Positions 38,994-47,984 of a stretch of 64,000 nucleotides of DNA are shown in pieces. Position 1 is the first letter of the stretch; each line of letters opens with the position of its first letter. The notes below the pieces were generated by a model that worked only from the letters and a program-made list of their open reading frames with translations, was not told where the DNA came from and did no database searches. The stretch is from Mycobacterium uberis (GTDB taxonomy: Bacteria; Actinomycetota; Actinomycetes; Mycobacteriales; Mycobacteriaceae): positions 1 through 64,000 of the forward strand of contig NZ_QAYL01000008.1 of the NCBI RefSeq assembly GCF_003408705.1, written 5' to 3'. The translations under genes were made by a program, and so were the position numbers.

Positions 38994-40130
38994 ATGAATA
39001 AAAAATGCGCAGCGGTTACGGCCAATATGGGAGACACCCAGCGTCCCACCGTTGCCGGGGCCGACCGGCATCCCGGCTGGCACGTGCTGCGCAAGATAGC
39101 CACGCGCATTACCACTCCGTTATTGCCCGACGACTATCTGCACCTGGTAAATCCGCTGTGGTCGGCGCGCGAGCTGCGGGGTCGTGTGTTGGCGGTTCAT
39201 CGGGAGACGGAAGACTCCGCGACCCTGGTTATCAAGCCGGGCTGGGGCTTTAGCTTCGACTATCAGCCCGGCCAGTACATCGGGGTCGGGTTGTTAGTGG
39301 ATGGGCGATGGCGCTGGCGGTCGTATTCGCTGACGTCGAGCCCTATAACCGGTTTGCGTACCGTGACTATCACCGTCAAAGCGATGCCGGAAGGCTTCCT
39401 GTCTACTCACCTAGTAGCTGGTGTCGAACCAGGAACCATCGTCCGGTTGGCCGCGCCCCAGGGCGATTTCGTCTTACCTGACCCAGCGCCATCGTCGATT
39501 CTGTTTCTTACTGCTGGGTCCGGCATTACTCCGGTGATATCAATTCTGCGCACGTTGGCCCGCCGCAATCAAATCACTGACATCACGCACCTGCATTCGG
39601 TGCCTACTGGATCTGACATGATGTTCGGAGCCGAGTTGGCTTCGCTGGCATTTGAGCACACTGGTTATTGGCTGCGAGTGCGACGAACCCGACTTGAAGG
39701 TCGACTCGACTTGGCCCGGCTAGGCGAAGAGGTGCCAGACTGGTGCGAACGCCGAGCCTGGGTCTGCGGGCCAGAAAGCTTACTTAACAAGGCGGAGCAT
39801 GTTTGGTCGGCGGCCGGTATCAGCGACCAGCTGCGCTTGGAGCAGTTCGTGGTGTCGAAGGCCGCGCCCCCCGGAGTCGGCGGTACAGTCACGTTTGTTC
39901 GCAGTGGGCGCAGCGTGGCGGCTGATGCTGCGACGTCGTTGATGGATGCGGGTGAGGGCGTTGGTGTTCAGATGCCCTTCGGCTGCCGGATGGGTATCTG
40001 CCAGTCGTGTGTGGTCGGATTGGTCGAAGGCCACGTCCGCGACCTGCGTACGGGCGCTGAACACGAACCGGGAACCCGGGTTCAGACGTGTGTGTCGGCC
40101 GCATCTGGCGATTGTGCACTCGACATCTAA
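38994..40130 (+). CDS. NAD(P)H oxidoreductase of the DesA3 desaturase system (Rv3230c homologue)
   Basis: 378 residues: ferredoxin-reductase FAD domain (about 60-170, with [11 protein letters not shown]), NAD(P) domain (about 170-290, [20 protein letters not shown]) and a C-terminal plant-type [2Fe-2S] ferredoxin domain with [11 protein letters not shown] and a last Cys in VQTCVSA. In M. tuberculosis this protein passes electrons to DesA3. ATG 38994 is favoured over GTG 38976 because AGGAG lies at 38982-38986, seven bases before it. It is followed by desA3 after a 94-bp gap rich in palindromes. Confidence 0.92.
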   Translation: MNKKCAAVTANMGDTQRPTVAGADRHPGWHVLRKIATRITTPLLPDDYLHLVNPLWSARELRGRVLAVHRETEDSATLVIKPGWGFSFDYQPGQYIGVGLLVDGRWRWRSYSLTSSPITGLRTVTITVKAMPEGFLSTHLVAGVEPGTIVRLAAPQGDFVLPDPAPSSILFLTAGSGITPVISILRTLARRNQITDITHLHSVPTGSDMMFGAELASLAFEHTGYWLRVRRTRLEGRLDLARLGEEVPDWCERRAWVCGPESLLNKAEHVWSAAGISDQLRLEQFVVSKAAPPGVGGTVTFVRSGRSVAADAATSLMDAGEGVGVQMPFGCRMGICQSCVVGLVEGHVRDLRTGAEHEPGTRVQTCVSAASGDCALDI

Positions 40131-40148
40131 AAGCTACTCGCAGGTAAC

Positions 40149-40182
40149 TTACGTAATCGTAGGTTACGATATCGTAGATCTA
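40149..40182. promoter_or_regulatory. Cluster of palindromes upstream of desA3 (candidate operator)
   Basis: Within 34 bp lie TTACGTAA (40149-40156), an inverted repeat ATCGTA-N3-TACGAT (40156-40170), the perfect 12-bp palindrome TACGATATCGTA (40165-40176) and TAGATCTA (40175-40182). They sit 43 to 76 bases before the desA3 ATG, between the reductase and desaturase genes. A dimeric repressor of the TetR or similar type is a natural reader. The palindromes are directly seen; the operator role is inference. Confidence 0.55.
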
Positions 40183-40224
40183 GGAATAGTTTGGAGGCCA
40201 CGCGCCAACAGCAGGGAGATGACG

Positions 40225-41511
40225 ATGGCGATCACAGACGTCGACACATTCGCGCATCTGACGGACGCTGATATTGAAAGCCTGGCCATTGAGCTGGATG
40301 CTATCCGCAGTGACGTTGAAGAGTCGCGTGGCGAGCGGGACGCCCGCTACATACGCCGCACCATTGCAGCGCAGCGGGTGCTGAAGGTGGCCGGCCGAGT
40401 GCTGCTGGCCGCCAGTTCACGGCGTTCGATGTGGTGGGCAGGTGCGGTGATCCTGGGCGTGGCCAAGATCATCGAGAACATGGAGATCAGTCATAATGTC
40501 ATGCACGGCCAGTGGGATTGGATGAACGATCCCGAGATTCACTCATCGACGTGGGAGTGGGACATGACCGGGTCGGCTAAGCATTGGCGATTCACCCATA
40601 ATTTTGTGCACCACAAGTACACCAACATCCTTGGCATGGACGACGATATCGGCTACGGCATGCTACGTGTCACCCGTGACCAACGCTGGAAGCGCTTCAA
40701 CATCCTCAACTTGCTTTTCAGCACTCTGCTCGCGCTAGGTTTCGAATGGGGTGTGGCCTTGCAGCACGTAGAGATTGGTAAGATCGTGAGGAAGCGGATA
40801 GATCATCAGGAGGCCCGGCAACGGATCGATGAGTTCTTGGCTAAGGCAGGTCGTCAAGTGTTCAAGGATTACGTCGCGTTCCCAGCGCTGACCGCGCTGT
40901 CGCCTGGCGCGACGTACCGATCCACCGTGGCGGCCAACGCAACGGCCAACGTGATCCGCAACGTGTGGTCTAATGCCGTGATCTTTTGTGGGCATTTCCC
41001 CGATGGCGCTGAGAAATTCACTAAAAACGACATGATCGGCGAGAGCAAGGGACAGTGGTATCTGCGGCAAATACTGGGCAGTGCCAACTTCAACGCCGGG
41101 CCCACAATGCGATTTATGAGTGGCAATCTGTGCTATCAGATCGAGCACCACTTGTATCCCGATCTGCCGAGCAACCGGCTGGCTGAGATCTCGGTACGGG
41201 TGCGCGAGATTTGCGACAAATATGACTTGCCATATACTACAGGTTCGTTCCTGGTGCAGTACGGCAAGGTCTGGCGCACTTTGGCCAAGCTGTCGCTTCC
41301 GAACAGGTACTTGCTCGATGACACCGACGACGCGCCGGAGACTAGCAGTGAGCGGATGTTTGCTGCACTGCGGCCAGGTTTCGCGGGCATCGACCCGGTG
41401 ACTGGACGCCGACGTGGGCTAAAGACCGCGATCGCCACGGTGCAGGGTTGGCGCCGCAACAAGCGGGTCGCAGCGGCCGCGGTCAGCGCTGACGGGGACC
41501 TAGCGGCCTAG
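40225..41511 (+). CDS. desA3: Stearoyl-CoA delta-9 desaturase DesA3
   Basis: A 428-residue membrane-bound di-iron desaturase that makes oleoyl-CoA, the source of oleate and tuberculostearate in mycobacterial lipids. Three histidine boxes are intact: HNVMH (residues 90-94), HNFVHH (125-130) and QIEHH near 310. ATG 40225 was preferred to ATG 40219 because AGGGAG at 40213-40218 then has workable spacing and because the orthologue begins MAITDVD. Works with the adjacent reductase. Inhibited by isoxyl in M. tuberculosis. Confidence 0.95.
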   Translation: MAITDVDTFAHLTDADIESLAIELDAIRSDVEESRGERDARYIRRTIAAQRVLKVAGRVLLAASSRRSMWWAGAVILGVAKIIENMEISHNVMHGQWDWMNDPEIHSSTWEWDMTGSAKHWRFTHNFVHHKYTNILGMDDDIGYGMLRVTRDQRWKRFNILNLLFSTLLALGFEWGVALQHVEIGKIVRKRIDHQEARQRIDEFLAKAGRQVFKDYVAFPALTALSPGATYRSTVAANATANVIRNVWSNAVIFCGHFPDGAEKFTKNDMIGESKGQWYLRQILGSANFNAGPTMRFMSGNLCYQIEHHLYPDLPSNRLAEISVRVREICDKYDLPYTTGSFLVQYGKVWRTLAKLSLPNRYLLDDTDDAPETSSERMFAALRPGFAGIDPVTGRRRGLKTAIATVQGWRRNKRVAAAAVSADGDLAA

Positions 41512-42002
41512 TTGCCGGTCGCCTTGGCGGCTAGCGCGGTCAATTTCGTGTCGATTTCGATTCCGGTGCTAAGCAATTGATGGTATGTACTGCTTTTCCC
41601 TTGGCCATGCCGCCGCCTTCACATCATGGTCTGCAGTCCGTATCGCAATGGCGCCGCTGTTGACTTGGTCTTGGCCAGACCTACGCTGGTGTCATGGCAA
41701 CTGTGGGCACGATCCACAGTTTCAGGTTCTTGGCGATTTCGTTACTGGCGATTAAACCCACAACCTTACTGTACGACAACCTTACTGTACGACAATGGCG
41801 GCGAGTTGTCTGCCGTAATCGGCAGATTGATCTGCGGGAAGCGCTCTTTCATCTCGTCACTAGAGAATGACGGCTGAAATGCAGCAAGCGGGTCTGCCCG
41901 TGGTGTTGCGATGTTTGAAGCGGGGCTGGATGTCATCTGCCGGTCCGCGACCGGCTACGGTTGACCCATCTGGGCCGCGAGGGGCGCGCAAATACACGTT
42001 CT
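41512..42002. other. Non-coding stretch between desA3 and rsgA
   Basis: 491 bp with no gene I can support on either strand; the longest open frames are short and unlike known proteins. It contains a 16-bp tandem repeat at 41761-41795 (listed separately). As both flanking genes end here (desA3 plus, rsgA minus), transcription terminators are expected, but I see no clear hairpin with T-run. Confidence 0.4.
41761..41795. repeat. 16-bp tandem direct repeat (VNTR-like)
   Basis: The unit CAACCTTACTGTACGA occurs twice without a mismatch (41761-41776, 41777-41792) and is followed by CAA, the start of a third copy. It lies in intergenic DNA, so copy number could vary without cost. Confidence 0.85.
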
Positions 42003-43025
42003 TTACGGCGTGTTGTTGTACAGACACGCGCGCTCGGCAGCCCGCCAGGTCTTCCTGAGTATCGCCAGTAGCCGTCTGACGGCGGCCACGCGACGGACTG
42101 CGGGCCCGGACATATTGTCCAGTGCGCATTCGGGGTCGGCAGACGGCCCCATATGTCCGCAGCTGCGTGGGCAGTCTTTGATTGTTTCAGCAAGATCCGA
42201 GAAGGCCAACACCACGTCGTCGGGCTGGATGTGGGCTAGCCCGAACGAACGGATTCCCGGGGTGTCGATTACCCAGCCGGAACTTTCCAGGGGTAGCGCG
42301 ACCGACTGAGTTGAGGTGTGTCGCCCACGGCCGATGTCGGTGACCCCGCCCACCGGCCGATCCGCTGCGGGAACAAGCCTATTCACCAGGGTCGACTTGC
42401 CGACTCCGGAATGTCCGAGTAGCACGGTGGTCTTGCCGGTTAGCAAGTCCGCCACTGCGAGCAACGGATCGTCGACACCTGCGGTGACCACCGTCAAGTC
42501 CAGATCGACGAACTGTGTCACAAATGGCTCCAGCGGGGCAAGGTCGGTCTTGGTCAGGCACAGGATCGGTGCCAACCCGCTAGCGTAGGCGGCGATCAGT
42601 GCCCGGTCGACTAGGCCGGTGCGTGGTGGCGGGTCCGCCAACGCCACCACGATCAGCAGTTGATCGGCGTTGGCGACCACCATTCGTTCACTGGTGTCGG
42701 TGTCATCGACGGTGCGCCGCAACACTGTTCGGCGCTGCAAGCGCCGCACAATGCGGGCTAAGGTGTCGGGTCGGCCGGACAGATCGCCGACGACGTCGAC
42801 ATCGTCGCCGACGATGATTGGGGTGCGTCCCAGATAGCGTGCCCGTATGGCTGTGATCCGTCGATCGGGACAGCCGCCTAGCACGCAGCCCCAGCGGCCG
42901 CGGTCCACGCTGACCACCATGGCGGTCTCGGCATCGGCGTGTTCGGGACGGGTCTTGGTCCGCGGTCGTGAGCCTCGGCCGGAACGGACCTTGACATCGG
43001 ACTCGTCGTAGTCACCAGGCCTCAA
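42003..43025 (-). CDS. rsgA: Small ribosomal subunit biogenesis GTPase RsgA
   Basis: About 340 residues: OB-fold N-terminal domain, circularly permuted GTPase domain with G4 LTKTDLAP preceding the P-loop GHSGVGKST and switch GRGRHTSTQ and DTPG, and a C-terminal zinc site [16 protein letters not shown]. RsgA checks late assembly of the 30S subunit. TTG 43025 is chosen because the orthologue starts (M)[11 protein letters not shown] and the TTG overlaps the aroA stop by one to three bases; an in-frame ATG at 43055 would add ten residues. The last 15 residues differ from M. tuberculosis. Confidence 0.93.
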   Translation of the reverse strand: MRPGDYDESDVKVRSGRGSRPRTKTRPEHADAETAMVVSVDRGRWGCVLGGCPDRRITAIRARYLGRTPIIVGDDVDVVGDLSGRPDTLARIVRRLQRRTVLRRTVDDTDTSERMVVANADQLLIVVALADPPPRTGLVDRALIAAYASGLAPILCLTKTDLAPLEPFVTQFVDLDLTVVTAGVDDPLLAVADLLTGKTTVLLGHSGVGKSTLVNRLVPAADRPVGGVTDIGRGRHTSTQSVALPLESSGWVIDTPGIRSFGLAHIQPDDVVLAFSDLAETIKDCPRSCGHMGPSADPECALDNMSGPAVRRVAAVRRLLAILRKTWRAAERACLYNNTP

Positions 43026-44314
43026 TCGGTCGACCTCGTGAGCATATCCGTCCACAGCTGTGAGAACTGCGGCAGCGTCTTGCTGGTGGCATCGATGTCG
43101 TCAATTTCGACTCCGGCCACCCGTAGCCCGACAATCGCGCCGGCCATCGCCATCCGGTGATCGGCATACGCTCGCCAGACACCAGGCCGCAGCGGTGTCG
43201 CGGTGATCACCAGGCCGTCGGGCGTTTCCTGACAGTCACCGCCCAGGCGGTTGATCTCGGTGCTTAGCGCGGCGAGTCGGTCGGTTTCGTGTCCGCGCAG
43301 GTGGGCAATGCCGCATAGTCGCGACACCGATCCTGGGGTTGCCAGCGCCGCTAGTGCCGCAACCGACGGGGTGAGTTCGCCAACGGCGCGCAAATCAACG
43401 TTGAAGCCATCGTACGCCGTCGACCCTTGCACCTTGAGCAACGAATCGCTATGGGTAACAATGGCATTGACTTGGCTCAATATGTTCAGGATATTGCCGA
43501 TGGGCTGCACACTAGTTGCCGGCCAGCCCGTGATGCGCACTGTTCCACCACTGACCACCGCCGCTGCCAGAAAAGTAACAGCGTTCGTGAGATCGGGCTC
43601 GACGATCCAATGCCGGGCCGCGACCGTGCCGGGCTGCACCTGCCAACGGTTGCTGACCGAGTCGTCGACCTTGACACCGGCTTGCCGCAGCATCATTACC
43701 GTCATCGTGATATGCGGCGTCGACGGTAACGTCAAACCGATGTGCTGCACGGTCAGCCCTTGGGTGAACGACGCCGCGCACAATAGCAGGCTGGAGATGA
43801 ACTGCGAGGATGCTGACGCGTCAATGGCTACGGTGCCACCGGCGACTGACCCGCTGCCCTGCACCCGGAAAGGCAAACCGGCGCCATCGATCCGGACACC
43901 TAGACAACGCAACGCATCCAGCAGCGGTGCGATCGGCCGGGTCCGGGCTTGTTCGTCGCCGTCGAAGGTGACCGGGTCGGCGCTCAACGCCGCCAGCGGC
44001 GGGACAAAACGCAATACCGTGCCGGCCAGGCCGCAATTCACGCGGGTGCCTGTGCCGGGGGCAATTTGGCCGCTGACCGTCAAGGTGGAGCCTGCTTCGT
44101 CGACGTGTAGACCCAGCGTCCGTAACGCTGAAGTCATCAGATCGGTATCCCGGCTGCGTAGTGCGCCGCTGATGGTCGAGGTACCCTGGCCCTGTGCGGC
44201 CGCCAGCGCCGCCAACACCAGTGCTCGGTTGGTCTGCGATTTGGAGCCCGGAATGGTCAAGGTCGCATGCACCGGTGTCGACGCAAAGGGGGCCGTCCAA
44301 GGTTCGATATTCAT
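43022..44314 (-). CDS. aroA: 3-phosphoshikimate 1-carboxyvinyltransferase (EPSP synthase)
   Basis: Joins phosphoenolpyruvate to shikimate-3-phosphate in the aromatic amino-acid pathway. 430 residues, two similar domains; active-site signatures [11 protein letters not shown] (residues 22-32, Lys25), [11 protein letters not shown] (about 93-103) and [12 protein letters not shown] (about 340-351). ATG 44314 begins MNIEPW as in the family. Coupled to the downstream rsgA by a stop/start overlap. Confidence 0.95.
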   Translation of the reverse strand: MNIEPWTAPFASTPVHATLTIPGSKSQTNRALVLAALAAAQGQGTSTISGALRSRDTDLMTSALRTLGLHVDEAGSTLTVSGQIAPGTGTRVNCGLAGTVLRFVPPLAALSADPVTFDGDEQARTRPIAPLLDALRCLGVRIDGAGLPFRVQGSGSVAGGTVAIDASASSQFISSLLLCAASFTQGLTVQHIGLTLPSTPHITMTVMMLRQAGVKVDDSVSNRWQVQPGTVAARHWIVEPDLTNAVTFLAAAVVSGGTVRITGWPATSVQPIGNILNILSQVNAIVTHSDSLLKVQGSTAYDGFNVDLRAVGELTPSVAALAALATPGSVSRLCGIAHLRGHETDRLAALSTEINRLGGDCQETPDGLVITATPLRPGVWRAYADHRMAMAGAIVGLRVAGVEIDDIDATSKTLPQFSQLWTDMLTRSTD

Positions 44315-44371
44315 CCACTACATCCTGCCGTGTAGGCGAGCGTTGCGGGTACCGGGCACTATGGTAGGCGT

Positions 44372-44788
44372 GTCCGGGCAGTTTGTGGTCACCGCGGATC
44401 CAGCTTTGCTGGCCGAGAAAATCAAAGTGATTGATGAAGCAACCACCGATGCCATTACAGTCGTTCCCAACTACAATGTGGCTCCCGCGGCAACTATCGC
44501 CACGGTGGTGTCCCGCCATAGCGAGCCCGACGACGAGCCGACTCGCTGGGCACGTTTCATGCTTTGGGGATTGGTTCCGCCGTGGATCAAAGCAAGCTTC
44601 GGCGGTGACCTGTACACCAAAGGCTCTTTGTTGATCAACTGGATTCCGAACTTTTGGCGCGATCGCCAGATGTGCACGACATCGACGTGCGCCCGGTGTC
44701 GACGCTGGTCAATAGTGTGCGTAACAATGGCCCTGGACTGCTCGAGCTAGCCCCGCTGCAGCCGCGACAAATCGCTCTGCTGCTGTAG
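44372..44788 (+). pseudogene. SRAP (HMCES/YedK-like) pseudogene
   Basis: From a GTG at 44372 one reads (V)SGQFVVTADPALLAEKIKVIDEATTD, NYNVAPAATIATVVSRHSEPDDEPTRW and MLWGLVPPWIKAS, the N-terminal half of an SRAP protein. The middle, with the catalytic Glu and His, is deleted, and the end DVRPVSTLVNSVRNNGPGLLELAPLQPRQIALLL resumes in another frame. The catalytic Cys2 is replaced by Ser (TCC). SRAP proteins trap abasic sites in single-stranded DNA. Position corresponds to Rv3226c, divergent from aroA. Confidence 0.88.
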
Positions 44789-44799
44789 CAGCCGATAAA

Positions 44800-45420
44800 T
44801 ATCACTGCTGAGTTAGCGTTTGGCGGTGTTATCGGTGGGGTTACATATCCCGGGAGCGGCCAGTTTGGCTAACATGTCCTTCAGTATGGTGCGGGCCTCA
44901 GGGGTCAGCTAGGTGTGTAGCGCCGACATGCCGTCGGCTTTTTGCTTAGGGCTAGTCTGCGTCGGCGGGCCCGATTCATGGTCGGTGTAGATGCCTGTCG
45001 GGGTTGAGGCAGTCGGCGAGACGATCGGCTAACCCGGCCAGGTGTTCGGACCGGTATTGGGTGTCTTGCTTGGCCGGATCAGCCTTGGCGCGTTCACGGA
45101 TGGCCGCATCGATCCAGCCGGGTAGTTGGTGGCAGAACCGGTGGATCACCGCGAGATCTGGTCGGCACCGAGTCGTTCGGCACGCTGGGCTGCTGTGGTG
45201 GCCGCTAACTGTGGCGGTAATGGTTTGCTGGTGAATCACGTGCCGTTCACCAAGATCGGTGGCATCACGGATGCGTTGGGGAGACTTCGGTACGGCTGAT
45301 CCGCGTCCACTCGGCAATCGCATGCAAGAACCTGCCGCCACGCTACCCCGTACCGTGGTATCCAACGTATCCAACGCAGCCGTGATCACCTTCCTATCCA
45401 CGACACCACAATGAACTCAA
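44800..45420 (-). pseudogene. REP13E12-family (DUF222) repeat protein remnant
   Basis: On the minus strand LAVIHRFCHQLPGWIDAAIRERAKA and QYRSEHLAGLADRLADCLNPD are followed, in other frames, by ADGMSALHT-stop-LTPEARTILKDMLAKLAAPGICNPTDN. These are hallmarks of the dispersed REP13E12 (DUF222/HNH) family of mycobacteria. The beginning (DATDLGERHVIHQ) is visible but broken, and the HNH nuclease end is absent. Being a repeated family, it is a plausible substrate for recombination; it sits exactly where gene order departs from M. tuberculosis. Confidence 0.85.
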
Positions 45421-45929
45421 CTCACAACACCAAACTATCGGAAGACACCGATAAAAAACTGCCGTTTGAAACCAATGAAACCATTGGTAACACAAGTGAT
45501 TAAAGGTTGGCAACCTAAGAATTCTGCTGACGATTTAGGTAACCGACACCGTGGGAGAAGGATAAGCACCGACATTTTAATCCTCGGCCAGCATCAAGTC
45601 AAAGCACCTATACTACTAAGTGTACCACTGTGTTTGAAAGTGGTACACTTAGTTAATAGCGCGGTGCATATTGTTGGTTAATGTCAATAATTAAACTTCG
45701 TATCAGACGACTGAAAATCCGCAAGTAGCGCGTGTTAGACTAAGTGATTAAACTACAGCCCGGTGAACCCTAATTGAAGCTGCTACGGCGCCTGATCGAG
45801 AGGATGTTAGTATCCCTGAGCGCACGAAAGATGAGGGGGGCTATGGTGCTGCCGTGTCGACAAGCAATGGCTGTCAAGTCAACCCGTTTGGGCCTGACTA
45901 TCTTGTTGGGCTTTGGGCGAATTTTCCAG
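45421..45929. other. Non-coding stretch next to the synteny break
   Basis: 509 bp, visibly richer in A and T than the surrounding genes, without supported coding sequence. It holds a perfect 15-bp inverted repeat (45615-45653) and a smaller one (ACCAATG-N4-CATTGGT at 45471-45488). If an antitoxin gene once preceded the VapC-like remnant it should have lain near its end, but I cannot recognise it. Confidence 0.4.
45615..45653. repeat. Perfect 15-bp inverted repeat with 9-nt loop
   Basis: ACTAAGTGTACCACT (45615-45629) and its exact reverse complement AGTGGTACACTTAGT (45639-45653), separated by GTGTTTGAA. There is no T-run after it, so it is not a standard intrinsic terminator. In DNA that is otherwise decaying, a mismatch-free stem is notable. 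Confidence 0.9.
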
Positions 45930-46300
45930 TGTAATCGATCCGGACGTGAGCGTCCTGATCGTGTATCTACACTCTCGTCGACCCGCGTCATGAAGCGGCT
46001 ACGGCAATCTTGCTAGCGGATGTGCTCAGTCTAGATGTTATTGCCTGGCGGAAGTTTTGGTCGACGATCCTACATTGGGACATAGGATGGGAAGCGTCGA
46101 TTGTGTGACGGTATACGTGCCGCCGGTGTGGTCGTCGCACCGCACGACGAAGGCGAGCTAATAGGGCCTTTATTGAACTGCGTGCGAGTAGCGGGCTGAG
46201 CCTTAGATGATTGCCGCGTACTCAGTGCCGCAATTTACTACCAAGCAAGCCTGGCAACGCTCGACCACGCACCCGCTTGGTACCATGACCAGCAAGCGTG
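45930..46300 (+). pseudogene. VapC-like PIN-domain toxin remnant
   Basis: Readable pieces in order: VIDPDVSVLIVYLHS, then after a one-base shift VDPRHEAATAILLAD, then LAEVLVDDPTLGHRMGSVD, and FIELRASSGLSL followed by DDCRVLSAAIYYQASLATLDHA. These match the PIN fold of VapC ribonucleases: first acidic residue with SVL, the central AEV helix with Glu, and the late acidic pair before the L-A-T-LD strand. Several frameshifts and stops make it a pseudogene. VapC toxins cut tRNA or rRNA and are normally paired with VapB, which I do not see. Confidence 0.65.
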
Positions 46301-46792
46301 GTGTGTGAGTTCAAACCTAAGTTCACGTTCTCCACATACCAGTTTGGGACAGCCTGTTACTAACACCATAGCTGTCTTACGTGAGAGAGATTTTGTAAGC
46401 GCATACATTGATTACCTCGGCCCCGAAGGACGATTGGCGATTGGTCATCCGGAAGGCGCAATATAAACTTGATCTGACTGTTCTCAACAAGGCGCCGTTG
46501 CATTATCCAACTATTAGTGTGATTGTTGCACAAATGGATCACAAGTAATATAGTGCCAATGTCGTAGTAACCAGCCATATTTGATCCGATGATCTACCGT
46601 CGATGGTGTAGGTCATAGACTGCCTGTGCGGCATCTTAGTGGATGTCACGATCAGAGCTGTCAGTGAAGTCAACCGACATTAAACTTCATTTAATGATAT
46701 AAGCGATTCTAAAATGTGGCAATAACTTCACTCCGCCCTCTCTGTCTATGAGAACATTCGTTGGGAACCGTAGGAGGTACGATACGCGGGCG
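46301..46792. other. Non-coding stretch between VapC-like and Fic remnants
   Basis: 492 bp without recognisable coding sequence, AT-rich, especially 46,380-46,740. An open stretch with DYLGPEGRLAIGHPEG near 46,410 is too short to assign. No repeats longer than a few bases were noticed. Confidence 0.35.
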
Positions 46793-47800
46793 TGACGCTG
46801 TCGAAGTACGACCTACCACCCCGCTGTGCGGGCTAACATTGCTGACTTAGTCCTGGATTTGCCGCCGTCGGTATTTGTAAAAGCTAAATCCGCCAGCCAC
46901 AAGAGCACACGTTTTGACGCCGAGCTCGAAGGCGAAATCGCACCGTTTGCCGCTATGTTGCTGCGGTTGGAGTCAGCCGCCAGTACGCAAATCGAGAATC
47001 TAACCGCATCAGCCCGCGCTATCGCCGAGGCCGAGCTGCTCGGTGGCAAGGCCAAACACATCGCTGCGCTGCAAGTAGCGATCATCCTGTCCGGCACTGT
47101 TGACGCCGACGCCATCCTGGAGATGCACCGCGCATTGACGGTTAATAAGCTACGTCATCCGCTAGGCGGATTCCGTACCGAGCCAGTGTGGATCGGCGGT
47201 GGCTCTATCCCTAATTGGTACGGTATTTGTCAGCCTACGCCACAAACCGGTCTCCGGCGCGATTGACTACACTGATCGCCTGCGTCCAGCGCGCCGATGT
47301 TCTTGCGCTGCAACAAGCCATGGTGGCTCGTGCGCAGTTCGAGACCATGCACCCCTGAACCAACGGGAACGAAAGCACGGGCCGCGCATTGGCACAAGCC
47401 ATGTTGTGCAACAAAGGCCTGACCCGCCGGGTGACGATGCCGGTCTCGGCCGAGCTGCTGGCCGATACAGACGCGTACTTCGCCCTACGGTGATGGTGAC
47501 GTTGCGCCAATTGTCGAGTGATTCTCGGGCTAGTGTCCTGGCTATTGCGAATGGGTAGTCAGCTGGTAGCCGACTGTCGCGGTATTGTCGCCAATTTGTT
47601 AGCCTCCCGCCCTGTTGTCAACGTTGCATTACTGTCGCAGGAGCTGGACATCGAATCCACCAATGCTCACCACTACCTCAACCCAAGCTTACTAGGGCGG
47701 GAGTTCTCGTCGAGACGACTAGTGAACCCCGCAACTGAGTATGGTGTTCCCTGAAGTGCTTACCGCAACTTGATGCGTTCGTCGAGCGGGCTGGGTGTTG
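46793..47800 (+). pseudogene. Fic-domain (AMPylator-like) protein pseudogene
   Basis: The N-terminal Fic-N region is well preserved: DLVLDLPPSVFVKAKSASH, FDAELEGEIAPFAAMLLRLE, SAASTQIENLTASARAIAEAEL, then FRTEPVWIGGGSIPN. The catalytic loop HPFxxGNGRxxR reads HP-stop-TNGNESTGR near 47,350, i.e. a TGA and loss of the G-R of GNGR. ALAQAMLCNKGLTRRVTMPVSAELLADTDAYFA follows, and a C-terminal winged-helix part PVVNVALLSQELDIESTNAHHYL. Fic proteins transfer AMP or related groups to protein hydroxyls. No such gene is placed here in M. tuberculosis, to my knowledge. Confidence 0.85.
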
Positions 47801-47984
47801 AGGTTGATCGTCAGCTGTGCCTTGTGGGGACTTATTGTGGCTGCCGGAAATGGCTTTGGTTTCTGGTCTCTAAATTGGTTAGCAGATCTGGTTCAGTTCA
47901 ATGTGATAGGTGTTTTTAAGACGACCCCCGAGCGACCTAGTTTACGAGCATCGGCCGCCAATGCTACAATGATGACTCAAGCTG

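Noticed and set aside
44800..45420. Insertion sequence or transposase
   Set aside because: The readable parts fit the REP13E12 DUF222 family, not a transposase, and no terminal inverted repeats bound it.
45615..45653. Intrinsic terminator
   Set aside because: Stem is perfect but AT-rich for its length, has no U-run and no gene ends immediately before it.
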